Below are positions 10,267-22,224 of a DNA stretch of 64,000 nucleotides, piece after piece. The stretch is taken from assembly GCA_001574975.1 (NCBI GenBank), contig KQ965793.1, positions 69,330 through 133,329 of the forward strand, written 5' to 3'. This stretch comes from Gonapodya prolifera JEL478. Lineage: Eukaryota > Monoblepharomycota > Monoblepharidomycetes > Monoblepharidales > Gonapodyaceae. The notes beneath the pieces are model-generated. The model saw nothing but the letters and a program-made list of their open reading frames with translations, made no database searches and was not told where the DNA came from. Both the position numbers and the translations under genes were made by a program. Position 1 is the stretch's first letter. Every line of letters starts with the position of its first letter.

Positions 10267-12497
10267 TCATCGCCCGCTTGTCAAACCCGAACGCGGAAGT
10301 CTTAGTTCCTCCAATTTGTCGCAGATCACTGCCCCCCCGGTACACAAACTCACCTGAATAAACTCGTTCACGTCTTCCACCCTCACGACGTCCCCACCCC
10401 GCCGGGCCAATTCGTCCAGAAAATTGACCAGGTTCGATTTCAGTCGGTGCATCCCATTCACAAGGTCAAGGGCACGGTCCCGGGGAAGACGGGCCAGGTG
10501 GGACGCTGCGAGAGACGTGAGATCTTTCGCTGTTGTGCAGGTGGGTGGGGAGCGACTGTTGGTCAGAAATCACGGAGTTCGGTGCTCCGATGCACAAAGC
10601 ATACTCACCGGCGTCCTCGTCTGGTTCCGGCTGCCACACTTCTTCCTCCGCTTTAGCAATCCATGGGACACCCTTTGTCTCGTAATCTCTTGTGCACAAT
10701 GGGCACGTGCACAGGCGGCTTCGCCAGCCCTCTGCACGGAGTGAGTAGCAACAACATGTCGAGTTTGTGGCGATAGAACATCGGGCTTGGTAGGCAGCGC
10801 TCACCTGTACAGAAAAGGTCGCATTGTTGAGCGAGAGTTGCGAGGTGGGTGGCTTTGCACACGTCTTCCAGTATGGGGACGGGAGGAGGAGGACCGGTTT
10901 GCTGCTTGCTACCAGAACCAGTTTCCTTCCCCTGGACGTCTTCGAAACGGGGACGTTTGGGGCGTGGAGAGGCCCGTCCTATAGTTCGCGAAGGTGATGG
11001 AGCTTCGTACACCCGTGGTGATGGCGGCTGGGTTTCGTCTTGTATGTCACGTCGCCTTTTCGCAGTGGGAGTCCTGCGCGGGGATGTGACGATGGTGGTC
11101 GAGCTGGACTGCTCGTGACCATCAACGGTAGCGTGTTCCTGTTCCTCTTTCGTCACGGTAGTTGCGTCGAGGACTTTGAATTCGGGGAGGTCAGTGTACT
11201 TCGTCAAGAACGGAAGGCGAGCGACACTGGCGTTTTTCGGCAAGAGAAGTAAGAGCGAACGTAAAGCAGGTTCATATCAGTACCAAGCACTCACCATGTG
11301 CGACAGATGTAGTCGTCGAAAAATTCTTCTGGGGGGATATTCTGAATGATTTTCGTCAGCTGGAGGGCGAGGAGAGTGGACTGAGAGGTAAATGCATGCA
11401 CATACGCTTCCAATGCATCGGTCGTGGTTCCAGTCTGGTCAGGATTTAGGAAGAGTTACAGGAATTAGTACGGTATTCGGATGATTGAAACCATGAACAT
11501 AGCACACACGTTCACCCAAACAAATCCGGAGCCACGTTCAGCGTACTCCGTGAATACCCCGAAAGCACGTACCTTCACATACACAGCACTGAATCATAGT
11601 GTCCGCCTCCTCATCGTAAGATCCGTCGCAGAAGCACCACTTGTCCTGGAAATTGTGCCCGTACACATTGTTGTCGTTGGGGAGGCGTGTCACGTGGGGT
11701 GGACGAGTACACGGCGCTACATAGAGGAATACAAACAAGGGTCAAGGGGTGAGGGTGGGATTGGAGAAGATGTGTGACGTAGAGCAAGCGGTGGTAGCTT
11801 CCACTAAAATTTTTAAGACGTACTTGAGAACTTGCAGCCCCCACAGTCACACCGAAACGCTCGTTTCGCGAATAGTTCTACTAGGTCGTGGTCGCCATGG
11901 CACTAGAACAATCAAAGGTAGCCTCGAGATGAGTTCTCGTTGTCAAATATTGACTGACTGAGACGAACCGCGATCGAGCAAGCGTAGCAGATGCCAGCTG
12001 GGTCGTCGGACGGAGAGCACGTGAGGCAGGCGTAAACATTTTGTCTTGTTGTAGGCGGCAAACACATGAATTCTTGTCTTCGGGTTTCGGCAAGGGATCA
12101 AATGAGCCCACTTGATATAACCTGGACAATCGAAACCATAGTTTATGAGCTGAGATAAGTAGCAGTTTTCAAGGAGTCTCACCCTTGTCGTACGAGCACT
12201 GGTCGAACGAAAGAGGCAGTGTCTCCCCAGCTTCCTGTGGGTTCAAAGTCGACCCAGCATCACTTTAGTGGGAAAACACCTTCACGTAAGACCAGCCGAG
12301 GACTTTCTCACTTGAATCAATCGTTCTTGCTCCGCTACGTAGTCTCTGAGGTCGACTATGTCGTCTTCGGCGCCTTCCGGGAGCTTTGAGCTCGAGTCTT
12401 GATTGTTACTGGCCAGAACCGAAGGAATAACCGAACCCATTGACGTTTCTTTCGAATCTTCTGAATTCGGTATCTGATTCGAAGTCATTCGGGACAT
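10267..12497 (-). CDS. UBR7: UBR7-type protein (UBR box plus PHD finger), putative E3 ubiquitin ligase
   Basis: ATG at 12497. The N-terminal exon ends 'VDLRDYVAEQERLIQ', as in UBR7. A UBR box follows over several exons: a 'CSYDKG' exon near 12190, 'VYACLTCSPSDDPAGICYAC' (12035-11975), 'DNENSSRG' and 'LVELFAKRAFRCDCGGCKF' (11885-11825). Then comes the PHD-like finger, 'NVYGHNFQDKWCFCDG' and 'EADTMIQCCVCE' (11680-11580). A basic Ser/Pro-rich segment 'RRTPTAKRRRD' near 11040 and the conserved C-terminal helices 'LVNFLDELARRGGDVVRVEDVNEFIQ' (in part, 10435-10360) complete it. UBR7 proteins bind N-terminal degrons or histone tails and are nuclear. The exact last exon is uncertain: reading through the GTGAGT at about 10354 gives a stop at 10267. 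Divergent from SUB2, sharing a 389-bp promoter region. Confidence 0.85.
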
Positions 12498-12886
12498 GGA
12501 AGTGTGGGGAGTATGAAGTTGAGGTGGTGCAAGGGCAGCCAGGTGGCACCATTTTTGGCAACGCATCCGAAGTTTTTCGCGTTGTTCCACATCCGGACAC
12601 ACCACCAGTGAGTAGGGGCGCGCACTCAAACTGGAGTCAAAGGTAACTTTGCGGAGAGAATGAGAGTGGATTTCAATACCGCTGAGGCGTCTTGGTCGAC
12701 CCGCCATCACCCGCCGGGAGGCTTCAACGCTCTGCACCCGTGACACCAGGGTTCAGATTACGTCTCTTGCATCTTGAATGTTGATGGAACGATATTTACC
12801 GACTTCAGCCGTGTCTGACCATTTCCTCTTCGTTGTCAAACAGAACCCTCAGTCTCCACTTTTCCAAACACTCTCACCCCACAGAA
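12498..12886. promoter_or_regulatory. Shared divergent promoter region of UBR7 and SUB2
   Basis: 389 bp lie between the two start codons, which face away from each other. No TATA box is obvious, as is usual for fungal housekeeping genes. Co-expression of the pair is possible but not shown. Confidence 0.4.
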
Positions 12887-15351
12887 ATGGCCGACGACGA
12901 TGAGCTCATCGCCTACGAGGAGGAAGACGATGCCGTCGACACTACTGTAGCCGCAGCCGCGGCTGCAGGTTCCGCAGCACCCGCTGCTGGAGGGGCATCT
13001 AATGGGGCCGGCGGAGCGGACTCAAAAGAGGTCAAGAAGGGTTCATACGTCGGCATTCACGCGACTGGGTTCCGCGATTTCCTGCTCAAGCCGGAACTCC
13101 TCAGAGCCATTGTAGACTGTGGTTTCGAGCACCCTTCTGAAGGTGGGTTCACTGACCATGGGGAACTCCCCAAGCAATTTCCAGCACAGCTCAATACTTA
13201 TCTAACATAATTTCTCTTACTATAGTCCAACAAGAATGTATTCCTCAAGCCGTACTCGGCATGGACGTTCTCTGCCAAGCCAAGTCCGGAATGGGAAAGA
13301 CCGCCGTATTCGTCCTTGCCACGCTTCAACAACTCGACCCCGGATCCGCAGAAGGCACCGTCCTCGTCATCTGCCACACCCGCGAGCTCGCCTACCAAAT
13401 CCGTCACGAATATGCTCGGTTCTCCAAGTACATGCCCGAACTCCGCACCGCGGTGTTCTACGGAGGAGTTCCCCCTCGCTCCAACATCGAAGAGCTCAAG
13501 CGCGACAAACCTCAGATCATTGTCGGAACTCCGGGTCGTATTCTCGCCCTCGTACGGACCAAGGACCTCCCCGTCAAGAACGTGAAGCACTTCGTGATGG
13601 ACGAATGCGACAAGATGCTCGAGCAGCTCGGTGAGTATGAATTACCATTCTTGGTTTGCACTTTGGTGCATTTTGGTGGATGTCCATGCTTTCGGAACGA
13701 GTGGATGCACCCTACGATGAACAACCTCTTAAACCCAGCTCGTCGAGAACGCCTGACAAACTGCTTCGTTGGGCGTGTGAGAGGAAATGAGAGATCTATT
13801 TCTGAGGGATTGGCGAACCCGAATCGCGGACCCGTTCTTTCTTTTGTGGTTCATATCGAGGCTTTTTAGTACCATGACTTACCGAATGTTTTTCATTCAA
13901 CCTCAGATATGCGCCGAGACATCCAAGAAATCTTCAAATCCACCCCTCACCACAAGCAAGTCATGATGTTCTCTGCCACCCTCGCCAAGGAGGTTCGCCC
14001 GGTTGCCAAGAAGTTCATGAGCAGTGTACGTAAGCAAAGATTCCTCGCGTGGGCCGACGCCGCCAATGTCTTCCGAGGAAGCGAGAGGGCCTGTAGCATT
14101 CCTTCCTAGCACTTGCGTGTTCAAATCGCTGGATTTCTGGATTGCCACCGCCGTCACAGGGGTGTGGCGGCCGCACCTGCTTTTCGGCAGCAGGGGCGGT
14201 CCGGGGAAATGGAGAGATCGACCATCCTATGACCACGAAGGCCTTTAAGTATCGGCCCGGTGCACTTCGCCTCCAACGGCAAGCAACCTCCAGGACTTCT
14301 TCGTTGTTTTGTTCCCCTTCCCCCGACCGCACTTGCGTCTCCCTTTCTTCGACTTGGAAGTGGTAGTTTCTACAAGGGTCTTTTCCTGCTGATGGGTTTT
14401 GCGGTGGTCCTCGGGTTGCTAGCGAGGCGACGATGGGATTCTCGACCAACACTCAAACAATCTTTTCCTCTTCTTCTCCCATCTTTCCCTCCACTCGCCT
14501 TTTGGAATCCTCTCTTGGAACCTCTTTACCTCGATCTCGGATGAGCAGCCCTTGGAAGTCTTTGTAGATGATGAGACGAAGCTCACGCTCCACGGCCTGA
14601 TGCAATTCTACGTTCGTCTTCCCGAGACGGCGAAGAACCGAAAGCTCAACGACTTGCTCGACACGCTCGAGTTCAACCAGGTCGTCGTGTTTGTCAAGTC
14701 GGTGCAGAGGGCGACGGAGCTGAGCAAGTTGCTCGTGGAATGTAACTTCCCGAGCACGTGTATTCACTCGGGGATGCCACAGGAGGAAAGGTACGGGGTA
14801 GTCTATTTGATCAGCTCCGAACAACGGTAACCCGCTATGTTTCAAAATCTTTAGGATCAAGCGGTACAAACAATTCAAAGACTTCAACTTCCGAATTATG
14901 GTCGCCACTGACATTTTCGGTCGTGGTATCGATATAGAACGAGTAAAGTGAGTTCGATTGTGATATTGTTCAACTTATCGAACGTTTGCTAACTATCGTT
15001 CGTCCCTCTCAGCATCGTCATCAACTACGACATGCCTGACGCGGCAGATTCCTACCTCCACCGAGTACGTTGGGCCTAAAAGCACGTCAGCTCACGTCCA
15101 CACCAACAATGCTCTTCTTTCAGGTCGGCCGTGCTGGTCGTTTCGGTACCAAGGGTCTCGCCATCTCCTTCGTTACATCTGACGCCGATGCCACCATTCT
15201 GAACGCTGTTCAGGAACGTTTCGAAGTGAACGTTAAAGAGTTGCCAGAAACAATCGAGGTGTCTGCATACAGTGAGTTCAGATGTATTTATCACCTTTTG
15301 AGACGGACGGCTAATAGTTCTCTATCGTCGTTATCAGTGCCGAGCTCGTAA
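12887..15351 (+). CDS. SUB2: DEAD-box RNA helicase Sub2/UAP56, eight exons
   Basis: Exons: 12887..13142, 13226..13630, 13907..~14024, 14549..14790, 14855..14947, 15013..15064, 15124..15271, 15338..15351. The acidic start '[16 protein letters not shown]' is followed by an Ala/Gly-rich insert and then the UAP56 signature '[20 protein letters not shown]'. Helicase motifs: Q motif 'GFEHPSEVQQECIP', Walker A '[10 protein letters not shown]', 'VGTPGR', motif II in the variant 'DECD' (typical of UAP56 rather than DEAD), 'SAT', '[10 protein letters not shown]' and '[10 protein letters not shown]'. It ends '[12 protein letters not shown]' through a 14-nt last exon. Sub2 works in spliceosome assembly (displacing Mud2/U2AF at the branch point) and in mRNA export with TREX. 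Intron 3 is about 524 nt, far longer than the others; intron 2 contains a candidate snoRNA. Confidence 0.95.
13707..13810 (+). ncRNA. Candidate intronic box C/D snoRNA (snR69/U69-like guide) in SUB2 intron 2
   Basis: Within intron 2 (13631-13906) I see a C-like box ACGATGA (13714-13720), a D box CTGA (13802-13805) and CCC/GGG flanks (13710-13712 and 13806-13808) that could form a short closing stem. Between the boxes, TTAAACCCAGCTCG (13729-13742) is complementary, with end wobbles, to the universally conserved large-subunit rRNA stretch GAGCUGGGUUUA in the peptidyl-transferase region. Counting five nucleotides upstream of a degenerate D' box (TCGA, 13743-13746) points at the C of GAGCUGGG. 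From known biology that C is methylated in yeast (Cm2948, snR69) and human (U69/SNORD69). The box match, weak stem and target identity are seen; expression is inferred. One C-box mismatch and the poor D' box keep confidence moderate. Confidence 0.5.
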
Positions 15352-16551
15352 TGCGCTGGGGCGTGCAATTTTGTTTGAGATTTGCTTTGCCGAGTTCAAC
15401 TAGGGTATAAAATTCTGTGAATATATGAGATTTGTCAACAGTCCGCGTAGCACTGCATATGCTCCTGTGTAATTTCGTCGCTGGTGTCGATTGGGACCCA
15501 AAGTAAAGGAAAGTAGACGTTCGTTGATGCTGTCATCACATTTGGTACCGCTGTGCCACATCGCTTTTGCAAGCCCGTTGCCATCCTGGCGGAGAAATGC
15601 TGCCTGATCGGTTAACCCATCTCTTCTAAATATCACCGTAATAGATCACGCAAAGCTTCTAATTTGCAATGTTGACTGGAAATCCCTTCTCAAGTCCCGC
15701 CTTCCCAGCAGACCCCACCGATGTCCCCATGCAACTTCAAGTCTATGTCAACTCCATCACACTGGCGAGCTTCTCCGCGCAGGCGGTGATCCTCGCCACC
15801 TTCCTCAACGACCTTGCAGTTCTTCCGGTGGCGAGTGCTCAGCTTGACGAGCTTGGTAGCGTCGATGATGTCCGCACTAGCGGTGTTCTTGTCACATAGC
15901 TCCAGAGCCGTGGCGAACAGGGGGCAGTCCAAGCGATTGCGTTTATGCGAGAATAAAGGTTGACCTTGATAAGGGTCATTTACGTAGGATGAGCTCTGGA
16001 CGTGGGAACATCGCAATCATTTCACAGAACGCCGGGGGGGCAGTTAAGAGTTCAACAGATACCGACCAACTGCATATCTCGCAATAGTAACAATAGCACA
16101 GAAAATTGGGCTGGGTCCATCGAAAATCGAGTTTGTGAATGAGTAACGGTACATCTCTGTTACAGCTTGCGTGACATAATGTCTGGGAAGATGCCATCAC
16201 AATCATATCACCCGAATGGGAAGCCTGCCAAAACTACAGGGTCAAATGACACCGTCATTGTGACTGGGGCCGCTGTGGGCGTTGCGACCAGTTGTCTCGA
16301 CAACGACAAGGACACAACAAACTTGCACATGTGCGATATTTCTTCAATATTCTAACCACTGATCCCCTTTTCTTGCTGTCGCTACGTCAGCTGTTATCTG
16401 TTGAGTCGTTGCTCACGATAATAAATGATACGTCTGCCAATCCCTGCCAAGGACCCATTGAAACTCCAGGGCCCGACAGGTGGATCAAAGGGAGGCGACG
16501 CCTCAGGCTTTAGTACTTTGTGGACTCTCTGAAAACACAGTCTGCCTATCG
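15352..16551. other. Intergenic 1.2 kb; no supported gene
   Basis: Opposed open frames of 76 codons (plus, 15669-15899) and 108 codons (minus, 16016-15690) overlap. Neither has a recognisable motif, a signal peptide or flanking splice sites, so neither is called. A plus-strand frame of about 60 codons at 16167-16355 is equally unsupported. Confidence 0.3.
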
Positions 16552-17378
16552 ATGGCCGGCCAGCGACGCATCATCGCCTCGGCTGTCGCCCTCGTGCTCG
16601 GGTTCCTTCTTATCTCGCTCACGAACGCAGATGATACCGACCGCCCGGCCGCGTTCAAAATCAAACGACAAACATCTTGTACCACGGATCACGTTTTCTG
16701 CCCGACTGGATGTCCCAACAACGGAACGAATCGGCTGGGACAGTATTGCGTGGGTTATCGATCGACCTTCGCCAACTTGCGAATGGGAATAACTTTCGAC
16801 CCACATTTATCATTGTTTTCCTCTGGAGTGCATTCCCATGGACGACTTCTGCGTACGTACCCTACCGTGTATCGCAAAGTGAAGCCGACGTGGCTCACTT
16901 CCAAGATTCGTGCTAACAAATGAAACAGTGCCCATCAGAACTAGGAGGGGGATCTTGCACGGCCGGTAACGTCTGTACCGCGAACGCAACCTGTTGTCCT
17001 GTGGCGATGCCCTATCGCTGTGGTTCCGGTAACGGAACTTGTCAAGCTGCTCCATGTAACGGTACCGCACCAAGTACCACCTTGTTAATTGCAACGTAAG
17101 ATTTCAACCTTATTCAATGCATCTGTGTGTAGAAGCGTGTGCCTGAGCTTCCCATCCCTAGTCAATCTGGCACCGTCACCCCAACTGCGACAGCTGTCTC
17201 GACCGGCGGAAGTACTGCTTCCACTGCAACTGCAGCTGCAGTAGCGACCGCCACCTCCACAGCGAGCGCCAGTGCAAGCGGCCAGAAAGGGGGTTGGGGT
17301 GTAGCGAAAGTCTCGGCGTCGGGAGGGACTGTAACTTTGGTGATTCTGTTCGGAATGATACTAGTTGGCCTTGTGTGA
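16552..17378 (+). CDS. Secreted Cys-rich, Ser/Thr-rich surface protein with C-terminal hydrophobic anchor
   Basis: Exons 16552..16749, 16929..17095 and 17162..17378 join in phase (donors GTGGGT and GTAAGA). The product is about 193 residues. It has a signal peptide (first ~27 residues, 'ASAVALVLGFLLISLTNA'), a cysteine-rich domain ('CTTDHVFCPTGC', '..QYC|CPSELGGGSC', 'GNVCTANATCCPV', 'RCGSGNGTC', 'PCNGT'), an Ala/Ser/Thr-rich linker ('TATSTASASASG') and a terminal hydrophobic helix 'TVTLVILFGMILVGLV' ending directly at the stop. This is the layout of a GPI-anchored or tail-anchored cell-surface protein. The CC pair created by the first splice fits the domain's other CC pairs and supports that junction. 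Family not recognised. Confidence 0.7.
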
Positions 17379-17764
17379 ATTCAATATCATGTCGATCAAA
17401 TGCTGTTGACGTCGAATACGGAATATACATCTCAATTGATACGTTGAGCTTGGTCTGTGCTTACGCACCACCGTCGATTGTGGCATGGACCAGCCACTCG
17501 TAGCTTGCCGGCTCGCATTAAGGACCAGCTGATGTAAGGACATCAAATTGTGTTTCGTGATTGAAAACACCGTTGCTTTACGTCTCGTAAGCAGCAGCTG
17601 GCGTCAGGACAGCAATTGCGAATCATCATTGACATTCGGCATACATCACATCAAAGCAGAAACTAAATTCGTATCAATTAGACTGAAGAGACTTTAATTC
17701 TAAGTTTTTTGTATTAAAAGATGAAAACGAAACGTTCCCCCAAGCATTCCCAGAACCGAGAATA
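17379..17764. other. Convergent intergenic region
   Basis: Lies between the stops of the surface-protein gene (plus) and the coiled-coil gene (minus). AT-rich runs such as the TTTTTTGTATTAAAAG stretch near 17705 fit 3' end signals. No gene is seen. Confidence 0.4.
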
Positions 17765-18484
17765 TCACCAAGTGATCATGTCAATAGATTTGCACTCGTA
17801 CTTCGGGGCGACGACTTCCGCGCGGCCCATGTCCTCCAGAGTGAGAGATTGTCCCTGAACATTTTCGATGTTGACATATATTGGGAGTGATTTCTTCGAA
17901 GGATCGGGGGCATGAGACTTCGTTGGACAAATTATACTGTCTCCTGGAGCAATGTTTGAGTACTCACCCCGCCGCTGGCTTCAAGCTCGCGAACCCTCGC
18001 ACTGAGTATATCACGCTCACATACAAGAGATCCGATGTGCTCGTTCGCTGCGAGCAGGTGATGAATGAGTGCACTCTGTTGGGTTGCTTGCTCCAGTAAC
18101 AGCTTTTCGATCCTATCGAGCGAGCCGAGAAGGGCCACCAGTGCATCAGAGGTCATAGCGTCACTCGCGTGACGAGAACTGAGAAGTTGTATTATCGCTT
18201 TCGACACTGCAAGGTACCCCGTTGGGTTTGATTCGAATGGGGCAAGAGCCAGCTCTCCGGAGGAGTCAACGGAGGCCACGCCGGCCAATGCAGCTTCAAC
18301 ATCGGGTTTGGTGACTACAGTCTACAAATATGGTCGTGGTACGTCCACCATTGCGGTGTACGCCGTTTTCGGAATGTTAACGCACCTTTGAACCCTCCTC
18401 GCGCTTCATGGGATGGTCAGATTCATCTTTCACATCCTCTTTCGAAAAGACAGAAGACATTGGGACTGATGATACCGCTGGCAT
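17765..18484 (-). CDS. Hypothetical coiled-coil protein, three exons
   Basis: Exons 18484..18386, 18321..17968 and 17917..17765 join in phase, all with GT-AG ends (introns 64 and 50 nt), giving 201 residues. An in-frame stop precedes the ATG at 18484. The N-terminus is charged ('SKEDVKDESDHPMKREE'), followed by a helix-rich middle ('LGSLDRIEKLLLEQATQQSA' and 'CERDILSARVRELEAS') with heptad spacing typical of a coiled coil. The C-terminal exon 'SKKSLPIYVNIENVQGQSLT' to 'KYECKSIDMITW' looks like beta structure. I do not recognise the family. The in-phase small introns make it a credible real gene. Confidence 0.6.
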
Positions 18485-18953
18485 GTCACCAACGCAAAAC
18501 GCGCAAAAAACTCAGCACGCTGTACAAACCGCAAAACGACGATTCCAGCCTAGAACTACTCAAAGGCGCCCAGCCGAGGGAGAAGAGATTGAGAGACTGT
18601 GGAAATTTTCTATCCAACGACGATTGATTGGGTCGCTACCGGTCTGCCGCAGTCGCGGAGACGAGGCGGAGGCCGGCTGACGAGTACAGCGAATGAAGAT
18701 TTGTCTACGCTACTCTTGCTGATGTAAACCGAAGGCGTGCGCGAGATTCGGGGTGTGATGCCTCGTGGGTTGTAGATTTTGGTGGAAAAGTGGCTTCGTT
18801 GGCCGTGCACGAGTTTTGTACCATTTGAAATGGCAGTAGGTAACAAACGAAAGGTGGGTTGAAAATTCTAGACTTCGATTCGCGGAGCAGGAATGTATTC
18901 TGACCGTGAGTGCTACCTTCTTATATCGCTCGCTGAGGAAACCCTTCTCATCA

Positions 18954-21900
18954 ATGTCTACACTGTTCCCTCTTGACCTTTCCTGGCGTGGTGCACATTC
19001 CAAAGGTCGCAGCTCGGGAAGGCGAGGAGGAGGGGGAGGCTGGGGTGAAAGAGATGACAATTTCGCAAAGGCGAAGTACGGAGATTTTGCGTTCTTGCTC
19101 ACGGATGTCGGAGAAGGCGTGAGTGCTGTAAAACAATGGTCCTTCGACCATCATTTGGTTGCTTCACTGTCAAAATTGTAGGCAACCTTTTCATCGTCTG
19201 TTCACGATCTCCCATCGTTCGCTTCCATGGCTGTCTATGACTACCCGTGGCGCTCCAATCTGTTTCTGGAATGCTTGCGCGACTGTACTCAATCTTTCCC
19301 GCACAAACTGGGACTCTACGGAACTCTGTCTGGCTTGATTAACGTAAGAAGGAAGGAAGCTGCCGCAGAAATCGTTGCTTCATCGGCAGCAGCATTCTCT
19401 GACGCCTTGGCCGCTGGAAACTGGATGGACGCGCGGACAGCACTTCGTTTCCTCGGAGAACTCACCAACGCCAACGTGGTCTCGGTTTCGAGCCTGGCAG
19501 CTCTCCTGAAGCAGCTCCTGGACGAAGTGTCCTCGATGACCGCTTCTCCTGCTCGGGCTGACCAGTTCGCGAATCTGATCATTTCCGCACTCCCATGGTG
19601 CGCCGCCACGATCCGACGCAGTGCCCCAGCCGAGCTCGAAGAAATTGTTCGGCGCATATCTGGTCACGTGGAGTCGCGAAGGCAGGCGGGCAGGCACCTT
19701 GGCGTCGCTGCGCTGCGACCTTTCCGGGTAGAATTGGCGGAAGATGGTACCGGTCTGCCTTACGAACAAGTCGACGAACTGGAAGCAATTTGGAGGCAGG
19801 TTTCCGGACTTGCAGACGAAGATTGGAAGGTAACTACACGACATGATTACTCTTTTGAAGAGATATACAACTTCAACATATTATTTCGAATAGGCCCAAC
19901 TCCTTCATCGACCACACGAATCATTTGATGATAAGCTTACTACTGCTTCTCCTCACGACCTTCCCGCCATACAAATTCGAGAAGAAACCCCAGAAACTCG
20001 CTACCCTGATCAGTATGTTCCCTTGGTCATTTTCGATGACTCTGTGAACACTGGGGAGGTATGACCACAATATTTCTCAAATGAGTCATACCTTTTTGAC
20101 CACCCCTTAACCAGCGCTCCACTACTCTGGTATCATTGCCACCTCTGAACTCACCTTCTCGATACATTTTCTGCAGTCTTATATCCGACCTCCTCTCTAT
20201 CCTTGCGCACAACCACCACGCCCTCCACATCTCTATTGCTGCTCTCCCTGAATTCCTTGATCGTGCTCGATGGCAACTCGAATTCTGGCAACCCACACAT
20301 GCCGCTGTCGAAGTTGTCCTTCGCGAAGCTCTCAAGCTCCCCTCACCAACTCAACCTCTCATGTTCTACGCAATTGCACTTGGTGATCTCTTCAGGGACC
20401 AAAACATGGTGACTGAAGCTGGTCCGGCGTTGGGGCGGGCGGTACGGACACTGTGGGAACGCTCGGCTTTGGGTTTTGACGTGGAGCTTTCAAGGCGTCT
20501 TGCAGAGCTTTTAGCCGTTCACTTGTCGAACTTCGGGTACCAGTGGACTTGGGACCGATGGTGAGTCTCCGAACGCTTTTCCAGGGTCTCCGCATGATCA
20601 GGAAAGTAGCAACGTCATTGTAGGACGGAGCAACTCCGCCGTCTTCCTTCACATTGCATCCAAGTCACTTTCGTTCGAGAGCTCGTGGAGCGATGTCTTC
20701 GGCTAGGGTACAAGGAACGGCTGCTCGACGAAACGTTGCCGCAGAATTGGAAGGACGAAGACATTGCCGTGAAAGTCTTGCCCCAACGGTGGGAGTCTGC
20801 CGACGAGGGTTGGAGGTATGGCCCGAAGGGAGATGTTGAGGGTTAGTGCACTTGTGGTATTGCGACGAACTTGCCGCCAACTGACCGCATTGCCTACACA
20901 GACGAACGTCTAAAAGAACTCGCGACAGAGCTCGTCAACGCGCTGCGCTCGAAGAAGCCCGGGACTGTTATCAAGGGCATTTTCGATACCATTCGGGAAC
21001 ACATTCGGGCGAAACTGGGGCACGAGGCGAACGAAGTGGCTCATTGGGATGGCGATACACAGCACCCGAGCTGGGACGCGGACGCGGATTCTGTGGTTCG
21101 GGATGTCTTTGCCCAGGCTGTGATGGTCGTTGGATGCAAAAGTTTATCGCATTTGGCTATGATTGTTGAAAGGTTCGTTGGCGCGTTTTTGACTTGCTTC
21201 TGTTCCCTTCAACTCTGAAGCGCGCCATGTACTTATCTCCGTTTAGATCTCGAGCGGTGTGGAACGACCTCTTCACCTCGGACCTCGCCCGCGCGCAGCT
21301 CATGACGAGTCTTGCCAGCTTCTTCCGTTTCCGACCTCAACTGCTCGAAATCTGGTGCGGCCGTCTCATCAACTACCGTGTGCTCTCCGTGGAGTCCATC
21401 TTGGCCTGGTCTCTCTCCCCGGACCACCTCAACCGCTCCGAGGGCGCTGACCCGACGCCGTGGTACGTCCTCGAAACGACGTTGCGCAAAGTCACGCTCA
21501 GGAGGAGTCAGGCGGACGAGAGGGTGACCAGGGCTCGGGACCAGATCGCGTTTAACCAGAAGAGGAGGGATGTGGGTGATGGCGACTTTGTGTACGCTGA
21601 GGATGGGAACAAGGTTGATGGTCTGGCTGGGCCGATAACAAGTGGCGAGACTGCGGCGCAGAGGGAGGTGCAAGAAGCGGAAGAGGAGGTTGAGAGGATG
21701 ACGCGGGAACAGAAACAAGCGTTCTTGAGTGTTTTGCAGGTAAGAAAGATGCAACTTTGGCGAGCGATTCCTGGCTTTACAATCGTCTTCTGTGTTGTAG
21801 CGGTTTGTTCGTATCATCACCGCAAAGATATCAGAGACGTCAATGGAAGGCATCGACATCCAGCGCACGCCGTGGTGGCGATGGGTGTACGGGTTCATGC

Positions 21901-22118
21901 GTCAAATCGGTCGCGAGGTGAGTGTTCAAGATGACGTTAGACGTGTGGAGTTCGTAGGTTGCTCATTTCGTGTTAACTCCCGCCAACAGTTCGGTCCTGA
22001 AATCCGCACGTTTGCCAAAACGCTCGAGATCACGGTGTTCGCCGAAGGGGACGTGGACGCGAGGATTATGGAGCTGTGGGGTGAACTGAGCACATTCTAT
22101 GACGCCAAAATAGTCTAG
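18954..22118 (+). CDS. NCBP1: Nuclear cap-binding complex large subunit (CBP80/NCBP1/Sto1), N-terminus uncertain
   Basis: The MIF4G-type N-terminal domain is clear: 'FLLTDVGEG|ATFSSSVHDL' spans an intron at about 19118-19171, then 'YDYPWRSNLFLECLRDC', 'KLGLYGTLSGLINVRR', 'ALRFLGELTNANVVS' and 'LPWCAATIRRSAP' (19235-19640). Later exons carry 'RPHESFDDKL', 'YVPLVIFDDS', 'LAVHLSNFGYQWTWDRW' (20511-20563, the CBP80 HLSNF..W.W motif), 'FVRELVERCLRLGYKERLLD' (about 20673-20730), 'DERLKELATELVNALRSKKP', 'LSVESILAWSLSPDHLNR' (about 21380-21440) and 'TPWWRWVYGFMRQIGRE'. It ends 'LWGELSTFYDAKIV' at 22118. CBP80 supports CBP20 in binding the m7G cap of nuclear transcripts, acting in splicing and export. 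ATG 18954 is the first in-frame ATG of the supported 5' exon, but an upstream exon is possible because the Gly/Arg-rich start is poorly conserved. Confidence 0.9.
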
Positions 22119-22224
22119 GACAAAATGGTTGTGATACCATTATGAATGTGGCGGCCGGGGCCCGGGGAGCGCCTTGATCATACAAACTAGCGAAAGAAAA
22201 ACATCTCGACTCTTCCCGGCAATT

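Noticed and set aside
14025-14548. Second snoRNA in the long SUB2 intron
   Set aside because: GATGG-like and CTGG-like strings occur, but no C/D box pair with an rRNA complement or closing stem was found.
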